The notes under the pieces: generated by a model
Seen by the model: only the letters and a program-made list of their open reading frames with translations
What the model was told of the DNA's origin: nothing
Databases searched by the model: none
Made by a program: the position numbers and the translations under genes
From: Erythrobacter sp.
GTDB lineage: Bacteria; Pseudomonadota; Alphaproteobacteria; Sphingomonadales; Sphingomonadaceae
DNA length: 57,457 nucleotides
Assembly (NCBI RefSeq): GCF_023653175.1
Contig: NZ_JAMNXL010000003.1
Span: forward strand, 1 to 57,457
Direction: 5' to 3'
Shown here: positions 38,197-47,027 of the stretch, in pieces
How the letters are laid out: each line of letters opens with the position of its first letter
Numbering within the stretch: position 1 is the stretch's first letter

Positions 38197-40800
38197 ATGC
38201 AGCTTGTCATCGTAGAATCGCCGGCCAAGGCCAAGACCATCGAGAAGTATCTGGGCAAGGACTTCAAGGTTCTCGCCTCCTACGGCCATGTCCGCGATCT
38301 GCCGCCCAAGGATGGCAGCGTCGATCCCGAAGCGGATTTCGCGATGGAGTGGGAACTCTACCGCGACAAGCAGAGCCGCTTCAAGGAAATCGCCGATGCG
38401 GCCAAGGGCGCGACCCGCCTAGTCCTCGCCACCGACCCCGACCGCGAGGGCGAGGCGATCAGCTGGCACGTGCAGGAGCTGCTCGCCAAGCGCAAGGCGC
38501 TCCCCAAGCTGGTCGAGCGCGTCACATTCAACGCGATCACCAAGCAGGCCGTGACCGAGGCGATGGCGCGCCCGCGCGAGCTCGATCAGCCTCTGATCGA
38601 CGCCTATCTGGCGCGGCGCGCGCTCGACTACCTGTTCGGCTTCACCCTCTCGCCGGTGCTGTGGAGGAAGCTCCCCGGCGCGAAATCGGCAGGCCGCGTG
38701 CAATCGGTCGCGCTGCGCCTGATCGTCGAGCGCGAGCGCGAGATCGAGGCCTTCCGGGCGGAGGAATACTGGAGCGTGCTTGCCAAGTTGCAGCACGACG
38801 GCACCGAGTTCGACGCTCGGCTCGTCAAGTTCAAGGGCGTGAAGCTGGAGCGCCTGAGCCTCGGCAATGCCGGGATCGCCATGGAGGCCAAGGCGGCGGT
38901 GGAAGCCGGGCGCTTCACGGTCGAGGGTGTCGAGACCAAGCCGGTCAAGCGCAACCCCGCGCCGCCCTTCACCACCTCGACCTTGCAGCAGGAGGCCGCG
39001 CGCAAGCTCGGCTTCTCGGCGCAGCACACGATGCGGCTCGCGCAGAGCCTCTATGAGGCGGGCGCGATCACATACATGCGTACCGACGGGGTGCAGATGG
39101 ACATGAGCGCGATTCTGGCCGCGCGCGATGCCATCGCGGCGCGCTTTTCCGAGGATTACCGTCCCGAAAAGCCGCGCATGTACAGCACCAAGGCCAAGAA
39201 CGCGCAGGAGGCGCACGAGGCGATCCGCCCCACCGATTTCACCCGCGAACGTGCAGGCGCTGGCGACGAGGGCAAGCTCTACGACCTCATCTTCAAGCGC
39301 GCGATGGCGAGCCAGATGGCGACCGCGCTGCTCGAACGCACCACGATCACCTTGCGCGATGCGACCGGCCAACACGAGCTGCGCGCGACTGGCCAGGTGA
39401 TCCGCTTCCCGGGCTTCCTCGCGGTCTATCAGGAAGGCCTCGACGACAGCGAGGACGAGGATGGCGGTCTGCTGCCGCAGATGAAGGCGGGTGACATGCC
39501 CGCCAAGCGCGCCGTCGAAGCCACCCAGCACTTCACCCAGCCGCCGCCGCGCTTTTCCGAAGCCAGCCTCGTCAAGCGTCTGGAAGAGCTGGGCATCGGG
39601 CGGCCTTCCACCTACGCCTCGACCATCCAGACCCTGCGCGACCGCGCCTATGTGCGGATGGAGAAGAACCGCTTCTTCGCCGAGGAAAGCGGCCGCCTGC
39701 TGACCGCCTTCCTCGAACGCTTCTTCCCCACCTATGTCGCCTATGATTTCACGGCGGGGATGGAGGACGAGCTCGACGTCGTTTCCGACGGGCGCGAGGA
39801 TTACAAGCTGCTGCTCGCCCGCTTCTGGAAGGATTTCAAGCCCAAGGCCGACGAGGTGATGGAGAAGCTGCCCTCGGAAGTGACCGAGGCGCTGGACGAA
39901 TATCTCGCCGACTTCCTGTTCCCCCCGCGCGAGGACGGCCACGACCCGCGCGCTTGCCCGCTGTGCGCCAGCGAGGGCCGCGCCTATGGCCGGCTGAGCT
40001 TGCGCGGCGGCAAGTTCGGCGCTTTCGTCGCCTGCGCCAATTACCCGGAATGCAAATTCACCCGCCGCTTCGCCCAGCCGGGCGGCGAGGGTGAGGACGG
40101 CGCGGAGGACGGCATCCTCGGCCAGCACCCCGAGACCGGCGAGAACATCCTGCGCAAGACCGGGCGCTTCGGCCCCTATGTCGAGATGGGCGAGGGCAAG
40201 GAAGCCAAACGCGCGAGCATCCCCAAGGACCTTGATGATTTCGGGCTCGACTGGGCGGTGAAGCTGCTCGATCTGCCGCGCATCATCGGTGCGCATCCCG
40301 ACACCGGGCTCGACATCGAAGCCAATATCGGGCGTTACGGGCCGTACCTCAGGCATGACGGCAAGTATGGCAAGCTGACCAATACCCGCGAGGTGTTCGA
40401 GGTCGGGATGAACCGGGCGGTCGATATCCTTGCCCAGGCCGCCAATCGCGGCGCGGCGGGCGCAGGGCGCGGCAAGGCCGAACCCATCGCGGCGCTCGGC
40501 CCCCACCCCACCAGCGGCGGCGAGATCAAGGTCATGCCCGGACGCTATGGCCCCTATGTCACCGACGGCACCACCAACGCCACCATCCCGCGCGACACCA
40601 AGCCCGAGGACGTAACGCTGGAAGCCGCGATCGAACTGATCGATGCGCGTGCGGCCAAGGCGCCTGCGGCCAAGAAGGGCAAGAAGAAGGCCGCGCCCAA
40701 AAAGGCTGCTCCGAAGAAGGCTGCTGCCAAGAAAGCGCCCGCGAAAAAGCCCCCCGCCAAGGCGAAGGCAAAGACGGGGGCTGCGGCTGCGGCGAAGTGA
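38197..40800 (+). CDS. topA: DNA topoisomerase I
   Basis: 867 residues. MQLVIVESPAKAKTIEKYLG opens the TOPRIM domain; DPDREGEAISWH holds the acidic metal ligands; AGAITYMRTDG holds the catalytic tyrosine (about Y293). CPLCASEGRAYGRL...CANYPEC is a C-terminal zinc ribbon, followed by several topoisomerase C-terminal repeats (GPYVEMGEGKEAKRASIPKD). The last 50 residues are a Lys/Ala/Pro-rich tail (KKGKKKAAPKKAAPKK), which should help DNA binding. It relaxes negative supercoils. Confidence 0.97.
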   Translation: MQLVIVESPAKAKTIEKYLGKDFKVLASYGHVRDLPPKDGSVDPEADFAMEWELYRDKQSRFKEIADAAKGATRLVLATDPDREGEAISWHVQELLAKRKALPKLVERVTFNAITKQAVTEAMARPRELDQPLIDAYLARRALDYLFGFTLSPVLWRKLPGAKSAGRVQSVALRLIVEREREIEAFRAEEYWSVLAKLQHDGTEFDARLVKFKGVKLERLSLGNAGIAMEAKAAVEAGRFTVEGVETKPVKRNPAPPFTTSTLQQEAARKLGFSAQHTMRLAQSLYEAGAITYMRTDGVQMDMSAILAARDAIAARFSEDYRPEKPRMYSTKAKNAQEAHEAIRPTDFTRERAGAGDEGKLYDLIFKRAMASQMATALLERTTITLRDATGQHELRATGQVIRFPGFLAVYQEGLDDSEDEDGGLLPQMKAGDMPAKRAVEATQHFTQPPPRFSEASLVKRLEELGIGRPSTYASTIQTLRDRAYVRMEKNRFFAEESGRLLTAFLERFFPTYVAYDFTAGMEDELDVVSDGREDYKLLLARFWKDFKPKADEVMEKLPSEVTEALDEYLADFLFPPREDGHDPRACPLCASEGRAYGRLSLRGGKFGAFVACANYPECKFTRRFAQPGGEGEDGAEDGILGQHPETGENILRKTGRFGPYVEMGEGKEAKRASIPKDLDDFGLDWAVKLLDLPRIIGAHPDTGLDIEANIGRYGPYLRHDGKYGKLTNTREVFEVGMNRAVDILAQAANRGAAGAGRGKAEPIAALGPHPTSGGEIKVMPGRYGPYVTDGTTNATIPRDTKPEDVTLEAAIELIDARAAKAPAAKKGKKKAAPKKAAPKKAAAKKAPAKKPPAKAKAKTGAAAAAK

Positions 40801-40806
40801 GGGCGC

Positions 40807-40841
40807 GAGCGGCCCGAAACGCCGCTCCGCCCGCGCGGGCG
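40807..40841 (+). terminator. Possible terminator after topA
   Basis: GAGCGGC/GCCGCTC (40807-40827, 7-nt loop) is followed directly by the palindrome CGCCCGCGCGGGCG (40828-40841) and then TTGATAAAACAT. Stable but without a clean T tract. Confidence 0.45.
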
Positions 40842-40897
40842 TTGATAAAACATAAAGCATTTGCCCCCTAGAGTCGCGGACAGACGAGGGCTGCGCC

Positions 40898-41200
40898 GTG
40901 ATCGAAATCGAAGTCCAGAACGAAACCCATCAGACCCAGAGCCGGATCCGCTTTGCCGCGGTGCCGCGCATCGGCGAAGGCTTGCGCCTGCGCGAGCCGG
41001 ACGGCATGTGGGCGAGCTATGACGTGATCGACGTGTGGTACCAGAAGGCCGAATTCGGCGATGTCTGGATGCCCTATCTCCACGTCCGCGTGACGCCCGG
41101 CGAGATGGTCGGCACGCTCGAGGCGGACGATCCCTATTCGGACGACTACGCCGCGCGCGGCTATGAACAAGGTTACGCATCGATGGGCGGGGGTCATTGA
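40898..41200 (+). CDS. Hypothetical protein paired with a response regulator
   Basis: 100 residues from GTG 40898 with ACGAGGG upstream. Predicted to be a small beta-rich soluble protein (RIRFAAVPRIGEGLRLREPDG, SYDVIDVWYQKAEFGDVWMPYLHVRVT) with no signal or membrane helix. I do not recognise a family. It ends 1 nt before the ATG of the response regulator, so the two form a tight pair. Confidence 0.7.
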   Translation: MIEIEVQNETHQTQSRIRFAAVPRIGEGLRLREPDGMWASYDVIDVWYQKAEFGDVWMPYLHVRVTPGEMVGTLEADDPYSDDYAARGYEQGYASMGGGH

Positions 41201-41201
41201 C

Positions 41202-41906
41202 ATGCAGAATCTGATCAAGCGCAATACCGGCCCGCACCGCCACGCTCCCGGCGATGGCAAGACGCTGGCCGAAAAGCTCGCGCAGAACGAGGCGATGCTG
41301 GCCGCCGCCGCCGAGGAAAGCGCCGCGCGCGTCGCGGCCGCCACCGCTGCTCCGGCGCCCGAGGCCCCGGCTGATGCGTATGCTGCCCCGCAGCCGCCCA
41401 AGCCCGCCGCCCCGGCTGCCGCCGCTCCGGCCGCCGCCGCTCCCGGCGCGGTCGACCCCGACGACACCGCCGCGATCGTCGCTGCCGCCAAGGCGATGCG
41501 CGATCGCTACTCCGGCCGGCCCGCCCCTGCCGCCGCAGTCGCCAAGACCTGCCTGATCGTCGACGACAGCCGCGTGATCCGCAAGGTTTCCAGCAAGATC
41601 GCGATCAGCCTCGGCTACGTGCCCGTAGAGGCCGAGAACGGCGAGGAAGCGCTCGCCCGCTGCAAGAAGTCGATGCCCGATCTGGTGCTGACCGACTGGA
41701 ACATGCCCGAAATGGACGGCATCGAGTTCGTCACCAAGCTGCGCAGCATCCCCACGCCCAAGGAGCCAGTGGTGGTGTTCTGCACCTCGAACGGCGAGGC
41801 CAAGGACATCCACGACGGCATCGCCGCGGGCGCGGATGACTACATCGTCAAGCCCTTCGACGAGGCGGCGCTCAAGGCCAAGCTGGAGAAGCTGGGGCGG
41901 GGTTGA
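41202..41906 (+). CDS. CheY-like response regulator with long Ala/Pro-rich N-terminus
   Basis: 234 residues from ATG 41202. Residues 1-115 are low complexity (APAPEAPADAYAAPQPPKPA and similar), probably disordered. The C-terminal receiver domain has the acidic pair in CLIVDDSRVIRK, the phospho-acceptor Asp (about D164) in LVLTDWNMPEMDG, Thr/Ser in VVFCTSNG, and the Lys in YIVKPFD. There is no output domain, so it should signal by protein contact as in CheY. No histidine kinase or chemotaxis gene is nearby. Confidence 0.9.
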   Translation: MQNLIKRNTGPHRHAPGDGKTLAEKLAQNEAMLAAAAEESAARVAAATAAPAPEAPADAYAAPQPPKPAAPAAAAPAAAAPGAVDPDDTAAIVAAAKAMRDRYSGRPAPAAAVAKTCLIVDDSRVIRKVSSKIAISLGYVPVEAENGEEALARCKKSMPDLVLTDWNMPEMDGIEFVTKLRSIPTPKEPVVVFCTSNGEAKDIHDGIAAGADDYIVKPFDEAALKAKLEKLGRG

Positions 41907-41915
41907 GGCGGCAGG

Positions 41916-42176
41916 TCAGACCCTGCGGCCGCGGACCAGATTGAGCACCAGCAGCAGCAGGACCGAGCCGAGCAAAGAGACCGCGATCGCGCTCAGGCTG
42001 AGATCGCCGCTCATGATGTTGCCGCCGCCGATATAGGGATTGAGCAGAAAGCCGGCTACCAGCGCGCCGACAATCCCGACGACGACATTCATCACGATAC
42101 CGCCGCCGCCGCCGACAAGCATGCTGGCAACCCAGCCGATCAGGCCGCCCACGATCAAAAGAATTATCAGGTTCAC
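41916..42176 (-). CDS. GlsB/YeaQ/YmgE family membrane protein
   Basis: 86 residues, three hydrophobic segments with the family's GGLIGWVASMLVGGGGG, GIVGALVAGFLL and a terminal SLLGSVLLLLVLNLVRGRR. These are small transglycosylase-associated stress proteins of the inner membrane with unknown function. Convergent with the response regulator. Confidence 0.92.
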   Translation of the reverse strand: MNLIILLIVGGLIGWVASMLVGGGGGIVMNVVVGIVGALVAGFLLNPYIGGGNIMSGDLSLSAIAVSLLGSVLLLLVLNLVRGRRV

Positions 42177-42288
42177 AGCTTTTCTCCCTGCGTTGCCCCT
42201 TCATACCGCAGGAAGGTCAGCCTTGTTCCGTGCCAGTGCGAACAACGCCCGGGGGAGCGCTTTGACGGGCCGCAGCAATCGCGGCGCA

Positions 42289-43014
42289 TCAACCGTAAGG
42301 CCGGATCCGTTCGTGGAGATAATTTCCGTCGAAGCCGGCAATCTCGGCGAGCTTGCTGGAATTGATGATCTTGAGCGACCCCTGGCTCAGTTCCATGACC
42401 TCGGCCCTCTTGAGCTCTCGCAGCACCCGGTTCACATGCACCGGGGTCAGCCCGAGCGCATCGGCCAGCACAAGCTGGGTCAGCGGCATCTTGCATTCGT
42501 CATCGGACGCCAGCCCGATGTTGCGCATGCGGATATAGAGTTCGCACATCAGATGCGCCACGCGTTCCACGCTTTTGCGCCGCCCCATGCTGGCAATCCA
42601 CGATCGCAAGATGCTCTGATCGACGAGTTGCGACCACCAGAATGCCTGCGTCAGGTTCGGCATTGCCTGAATCAGGACCTCCATTTCGGCCCGTGGCAAG
42701 GACGCGACGCTCGCCTTCGTCAACGTCATGATGCTGTGATCGATCGCCTGAAGGATGGCGATGTGGATGTCGCAGAAATCACCGGGAAGCAGGAACGAGA
42801 TGATCTGCCGTCCGCCGTCAGGCAAGATCTTGTAGCCGCAGGCCCAGCCGTCAAGGATCACGAACACCGGATCGGGGTCATCGCCTTCACGGATGAGGTG
42901 ATGTCCAGCGGGAAACTCGCGCACGTTTTTGCATGCCGCAGCAAGCAACGTCGTTTCGGCGTTACCTAAATCGCTGTATCCACTAAGGTGCCTGATGAGC
43001 GCGTTCGACGTCAT
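42289..43014 (-). CDS. Crp/Fnr family transcriptional regulator
   Basis: 241 residues from ATG 43014; the track ORF adds 54 residues across the divergent promoter. The N-terminal cyclic-nucleotide-type barrel includes HHLIREGDDPDPVFVILDGW and GRQIISFLLPGDFCDI. The C-terminal winged helix is LADALGLTPVHVNRVLRELKRAE. No FNR-type cysteine cluster is visible at the N-terminus, so it is not an oxygen-sensing iron-sulfur FNR. It resembles the short sphingomonad/rhizobial Crp-Fnr regulators that answer unknown signals. Confidence 0.92.
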   Translation of the reverse strand: MTSNALIRHLSGYSDLGNAETTLLAAACKNVREFPAGHHLIREGDDPDPVFVILDGWACGYKILPDGGRQIISFLLPGDFCDIHIAILQAIDHSIMTLTKASVASLPRAEMEVLIQAMPNLTQAFWWSQLVDQSILRSWIASMGRRKSVERVAHLMCELYIRMRNIGLASDDECKMPLTQLVLADALGLTPVHVNRVLRELKRAEVMELSQGSLKIINSSKLAEIAGFDGNYLHERIRPYG

Positions 43015-43174
43015 TGTTGTCCGCCTGTCTATCAGGATGAATCGGCGATCAGGTTGATCCAAATTGTGCTCAACCGGAAAATTGCGCCCATAATCGCTGC
43101 CAGAGTTACAAAAATTCTGCAAACGCGCGCCACCATCTGATCCGCCCAAATCTATATTTGTTAGGCCCCACGGC

Positions 43175-43447
43175 ATGAGCCCGATTATTTATGACGACGA
43201 AGACATCGCTGACCGGTCAGAGCCCGATGCGCACGGGCAGGCGGCGCTATTGCTGGCGGAAAGCATTCTGCACGCCCTGGTGGAAACGCAGGCGCTTTCC
43301 CCGGCTGAGGCGATTTCGGTCATCGACACAACCTGCAACGTCAAGGTCGAGGTGGCTGAGCGGGCCGGGGAGTCGAGCAAGAGGATGAACGAGTCCCTGT
43401 CTTTGCTCCGCCGCATTTCCAATAGCTTCAAGGCGGACCTAGATTGA
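43175..43447 (+). CDS. Small hypothetical protein between two Crp/Fnr regulators
   Basis: 90 residues, acidic N-terminus (MSPIIYDDEDIADRSEPD) then a helical part (AALLLAESILHALVETQALSPAEAISVIDT) and a C-terminal helix with several Ser/Arg. No membrane helix. I do not recognise it. The ribosome-binding site is weak. It is divergent from the first Crp/Fnr gene with 160 bp between. Confidence 0.6.
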   Translation: MSPIIYDDEDIADRSEPDAHGQAALLLAESILHALVETQALSPAEAISVIDTTCNVKVEVAERAGESSKRMNESLSLLRRISNSFKADLD

Positions 43448-43586
43448 GGGGTAAGGTGAAAATAATTGTTGTAAACTACCTTGATATGCCTCGTCCAAAA
43501 CGGAAGCGATTTTATCGCTGATCATAATCCAAATCAATCATCAATGAATTTAATTTGCGATCATAAGCTTCCGAATCAGGGGGAGC

Positions 43587-44336
43587 ATGCAAATGCCCAA
43601 TGCATTTCTAAGCCGCTTGCAGAGTCGAGCACATTTACAGGAAAGTGACACGAAGATCATCGAGGATCTTTGTCACAAGACCCGCAAGATACCGTCCAAG
43701 CAATACCTCTCCCGTGGTGGTCAGGGCGCGCTGAGTTTCTCGGTCCTCCTGAGCGGCTGGGCTGCGCGCTTTCAGGTCGTGAGAAATGGCGGTCGACAAA
43801 TCACGCAGTTGCTTCTTCCGGGCGACGCGTTCGATTATGACCCGCATTCGAGTGATGAGGCTGTCGACGAAATCGTCACGCTCCATGATTGTGCGGTCGT
43901 GAATATCAATTACACGGAGATTTATCGTGCGATTGAAGGTTCACCAGCCATTCGCAGCGCCATGTTGAATTATGGATGCATGGAGAATGCAATCTTCGCC
44001 TCATGGGTGGTCAATATCGGCCGCCGTGATGCCTATGAGCGGATGGCCCATCTCATCTGCGAACTGCAACACCGCCTGACAATTGACGATGCCGGCGAGG
44101 TCGAGAATGAATTCCTGTTCCCGCTGACACAGGAGGATCTGGCGGACGTGCTCGGGCTTACCCCGGTTCACATCAACCGCAAGCTGCAGATGCTGCGAGA
44201 AAACGACATGATCAGGCTGCGTTCGAAGCGGATGACGATCCTGAACCTTCCCGGGCTCAAGAAAATCGCCGGCTTCAATCCCTCCTACCTGACGTCGCGG
44301 AATTCTGTCCAAGACCGGTGGGCGGTGCATGCCTGA
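43587..44336 (+). CDS. Second Crp/Fnr family transcriptional regulator
   Basis: 249 residues with AGGGGGA upstream of the ATG. It has the same layout as the regulator at 42289: barrel segment SVLLSGWAARFQVVRNGGRQITQLLLPGDAF and winged helix LADVLGLTPVHINRKLQMLREND. The two are clearly paralogous but distant. Its base composition is lower in GC than most of the window, as is the 139-bp region upstream, which holds a GCGATTTTATCGC palindrome at about 43508-43520. No cysteine cluster is visible. Confidence 0.9.
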   Translation: MQMPNAFLSRLQSRAHLQESDTKIIEDLCHKTRKIPSKQYLSRGGQGALSFSVLLSGWAARFQVVRNGGRQITQLLLPGDAFDYDPHSSDEAVDEIVTLHDCAVVNINYTEIYRAIEGSPAIRSAMLNYGCMENAIFASWVVNIGRRDAYERMAHLICELQHRLTIDDAGEVENEFLFPLTQEDLADVLGLTPVHINRKLQMLRENDMIRLRSKRMTILNLPGLKKIAGFNPSYLTSRNSVQDRWAVHA

Positions 44337-44344
44337 CAAGCGCT

Positions 44345-45280
44345 CTAGCGCACCCAATCGAGCCCGATCTCCTCGAACAATTCCTTGTCCTCGGCCCAGT
44401 TCTCCAGCACCTTGACGTGCAGGAACAGGTGCACCTTCACGCCCAGCACCTCCATCAGCTCCGCCCGCGCCGCCGCGCCGATTGCCTTGATCTTCGAGCC
44501 CCCCTTCCCGAGCACGATTGCGCGCTGGTTGTCGCGGGTGACGACGATCTGCTGGTGGATCTCGACAGAGCCATCGGGACGCACCTCGTAACGTTCGGGG
44601 CGCACGGCGCTGTCGTAGGGCAGTTCCTCGTGGAGCTGCTGGTAGAGCTGTTCGCGGGTGATCTCGGCGGCGAGCAGGCGTTCGGAGGCGTCGGAAACCT
44701 GGTCCTCGGGGTACATCCAGTCGCCGGCCGGCATCAGCGCGGCGAGCGCGTCCTTCAGTTCGGGCACGCCGTCGCCGGTGAGCGCCGAGATGAAGTAGAT
44801 CTCGGCAAAGTCGACCTTGGCCGAGAGATCCTGCGCGAGCGCCAGCAGCGGCTCCTTCTTGGCGCGGTCGACCTTGTTGAGGACGAGGATCTTGCGCTCG
44901 GGGCGGGCGGCGAGCGTCTCCAGCAGCGGCTCGAGTTCATGGCGGCGCTGCTTGATCGGATCGACCATTAGCAGCACCGCATCGGCGGCTTCCGCGCCCT
45001 CCCAAGCCGCGCTCACCATCGCGCGGTCGAGGCGGCGCTTGGGGGCGAAGATGCCTGGGGTGTCAACAAGGATCATCTGCGTGGGCGCGCCGTCCAACTC
45101 GTGCAGGGCGATGCCGAGCATTCGCGCGCGGGTCGTCTGCGCCTTGGCGCTGGTGATCGCGACCTTCTGGCCGACGAGGGCGTTGACGAGGGTCGACTTG
45201 CCGGCATTGGGCGCGCCGAGCACGGCAATCACGCCGCAGCGGGTGGGGGCGGAGGATTGGGGAGGGGGGGTGTCGCTCAT
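44345..45280 (-). CDS. era: GTPase Era
   Basis: 311 residues from ATG 45280; the track ORF adds 131 residues. G1 LGAPNAGKSTLVN, G2 region TTRARM, G3 DTPGIF, G4 NKVD and G5 SALTGDG are followed by a C-terminal KH domain (RAIVLGKGGSKIKAIG). Era binds the 3' end of 16S rRNA and assists 30S assembly. It follows rnc in the lepB-rnc-era order, with a 166-bp gap. Confidence 0.97.
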   Translation of the reverse strand: MSDTPPPQSSAPTRCGVIAVLGAPNAGKSTLVNALVGQKVAITSAKAQTTRARMLGIALHELDGAPTQMILVDTPGIFAPKRRLDRAMVSAAWEGAEAADAVLLMVDPIKQRRHELEPLLETLAARPERKILVLNKVDRAKKEPLLALAQDLSAKVDFAEIYFISALTGDGVPELKDALAALMPAGDWMYPEDQVSDASERLLAAEITREQLYQQLHEELPYDSAVRPERYEVRPDGSVEIHQQIVVTRDNQRAIVLGKGGSKIKAIGAAARAELMEVLGVKVHLFLHVKVLENWAEDKELFEEIGLDWVR

Positions 45281-45446
45281 GCCGCGCCCATATCCGTTTG
45301 CACGCTGCTTGTCGAAGGGCACTATGTCGGTGGTTGTCGGTTCGTGGCCATGCAGTAGCCCTGCCGTTAGGGGCGCCGTGTGGCGAGGCACCAGTGTTTC
45401 TGCTTTGCAGAGCTTCGCTTCCACGTGAAGCATTACGTGAACAAAC

Positions 45447-46142
45447 TCACCCGAACTGTTCGAGGAAGGCCTTGGCGGCGAGCCTTTCGGCCTCGCCCTT
45501 GCTGGTCGCGGTCGCCTCAGCGCTGCCCACGTTCTTGACCGTGACGCGGACGGTGAAGCGCGCCGCGTGATCGGGGCCGGCGCGGTCGGTGACCTCGTAG
45601 AGCGGGGCCATGCGGCGGTTGCCTGCGGCCCATTCCTGCAGCGCGCTCTTGGGATGCTTGGCCTTGCCGACATCGCCTTCCAGCTCGTCGGTCCACAGGC
45701 GGTAGATGAGGGCCTGGGCGGCGTCGAAGCCGTGGGCGATGAAGCAGGCGCCGATCAGCGCCTCCATCACGTCGCCGAGGATCTTGTCGCTGTCCGCCCC
45801 GCCATCGTCGCGCGCCTGCTTGCCGAGGCGGATGTGAACGGGCAGCCCGATGGCGCGTGCGATCCGCGCGCAGGTCGCCCCGCTGACCAGCGCATTGAGG
45901 CGCTGCGAGAGGCGGCCCTCGGGCGCGTCGCCGGCGCGGAACAGCCACGCAGCGACCGACAGGCCGAGGACGCGGTCTCCAAGAAATTCAAGGCGTTGGT
46001 AATCGGTTGCCTCGGCGCCCGAGCCGTTGAAGCTGCCATGGGTCAGCGCCTCGAGCCACGGGGCGTCGGAACCGGGTGCGGGTGCGAAGCCCTGTGCTTC
46101 GAGCCAGGCGCGGGTTTCGGCGGCAAGGGCGCGCGCGGTCAC
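45447..46142 (-). CDS. rnc: Ribonuclease III
   Basis: 231 residues from GTG 46142, which overlaps the lepB stop by 4 nt (GTGA). YQRLEFLGDRVLGLSVA is the RNase III signature; GDVMEALIGACFIAHG carries the second metal-binding Asp/Glu pair. The C-terminal dsRNA-binding domain has KSALQEWAAGNRR and the final KGEAERLAAKAFLEQFG. It processes rRNA precursors and cleaves structured RNA. The track ORF is fused to an antisense-like read through lepB. Confidence 0.96.
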   Translation of the reverse strand: MTARALAAETRAWLEAQGFAPAPGSDAPWLEALTHGSFNGSGAEATDYQRLEFLGDRVLGLSVAAWLFRAGDAPEGRLSQRLNALVSGATCARIARAIGLPVHIRLGKQARDDGGADSDKILGDVMEALIGACFIAHGFDAAQALIYRLWTDELEGDVGKAKHPKSALQEWAAGNRRMAPLYEVTDRAGPDHAARFTVRVTVKNVGSAEATATSKGEAERLAAKAFLEQFG

Positions 46143-46978
46143 AGCATGTTCCCGATCCGGTCCCAGCGCGCGGCCGAGAACCATGACACGGGGTTGAGCC
46201 AGTCGGCGCTGCCGTCGGTCGACCACACGATCACCGCAGCGCGGCCGACCAGCAGGTCCTGCGAGACGAACCCCACGCCCTCGCCCGCCAAGGCGGGGAA
46301 GCGGCTGTCCATCGAGCTGTCGCGGTTGTCGCCCATCACGAACAGGGTGCCGGGGGGCACGACCCTTTCGGCAAAAGCGTCGGCCTGCCACGGGCCGAAA
46401 TCGAGCACGGTGTAGGCGCGCCCGCCCGGCAGGGTCTCGCGGAACGCCTTGTAGCGGCACACTTGCCCGGCGCCCACGGCAGCAGGTTCGGCCTCGCCGC
46501 CCCAGGCGCAGTCGGTGTTGGGCGAGAGCGGGACGAGCACGTCGGGAGCGGGCACGCGCGGCACCCGCGTGCCGTTCAGCACCACCTCGCCGCCCACCAC
46601 CGCCACCCGGTCGCCCGGCAGGCCGATCACGCGCTTGATGTAGTCGCGCTGGTCGATGGGATGCTTGAAAATCGCGATGTCCCCGCGCTCCGGCGTGCCC
46701 GGCAGCAGCCGCCCGCCGGGCAGCGCAAGGTCGAATGGCAGCGAGTGGCGCGAGATGCCGTAGGGCCACTTGGCGGCGAGCAGATAGTCGCCGTTCATCA
46801 GCCGCGGCAGCATGGACTCCGAGGGAATGGAGAAGGGCGAGAAGATGAAGGTGCGGAACACCAGCACCAGCGCCAGCAGCTTGACGAGGAACCATGCGAA
46901 GCTGCCCCAGCCGTCGCTCGCGCGGGCATCTGATGCGGCGGGCGGCGATCCCCTGAGCGATTGGGTCTTAACATCCAT
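46139..46978 (-). CDS. lepB: Signal peptidase I
   Basis: 279 residues from ATG 46978. An N-terminal transmembrane helix (FLVKLLALVLVFRTFIF) precedes the catalytic Ser in IPSESMLP (S55); the general-base Lys is in DYIKRVIGLPGD (K115), and FVMGDNRDSSMDSR is box E. It removes signal peptides on the periplasmic side of the inner membrane. First gene of lepB-rnc-era. Confidence 0.96.
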   Translation of the reverse strand: MDVKTQSLRGSPPAASDARASDGWGSFAWFLVKLLALVLVFRTFIFSPFSIPSESMLPRLMNGDYLLAAKWPYGISRHSLPFDLALPGGRLLPGTPERGDIAIFKHPIDQRDYIKRVIGLPGDRVAVVGGEVVLNGTRVPRVPAPDVLVPLSPNTDCAWGGEAEPAAVGAGQVCRYKAFRETLPGGRAYTVLDFGPWQADAFAERVVPPGTLFVMGDNRDSSMDSRFPALAGEGVGFVSQDLLVGRAAVIVWSTDGSADWLNPVSWFSAARWDRIGNML

Positions 46979-47027
46979 CGTCCCAGCCCTTACTCGCAGC
47001 CGCACACTTGCGCAAAGGGGAACACGT

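Noticed and set aside
38419-40860. 813-codon minus-strand ORF
   Set aside because: Shadow of topA with antisense-type composition.
43040-43090. FNR box in GGTTGA...TCAACC between the Crp/Fnr gene and its neighbour
   Set aside because: The 6-bp arms are 12 nt apart; a real FNR box has TTGAT and ATCAA separated by 4.
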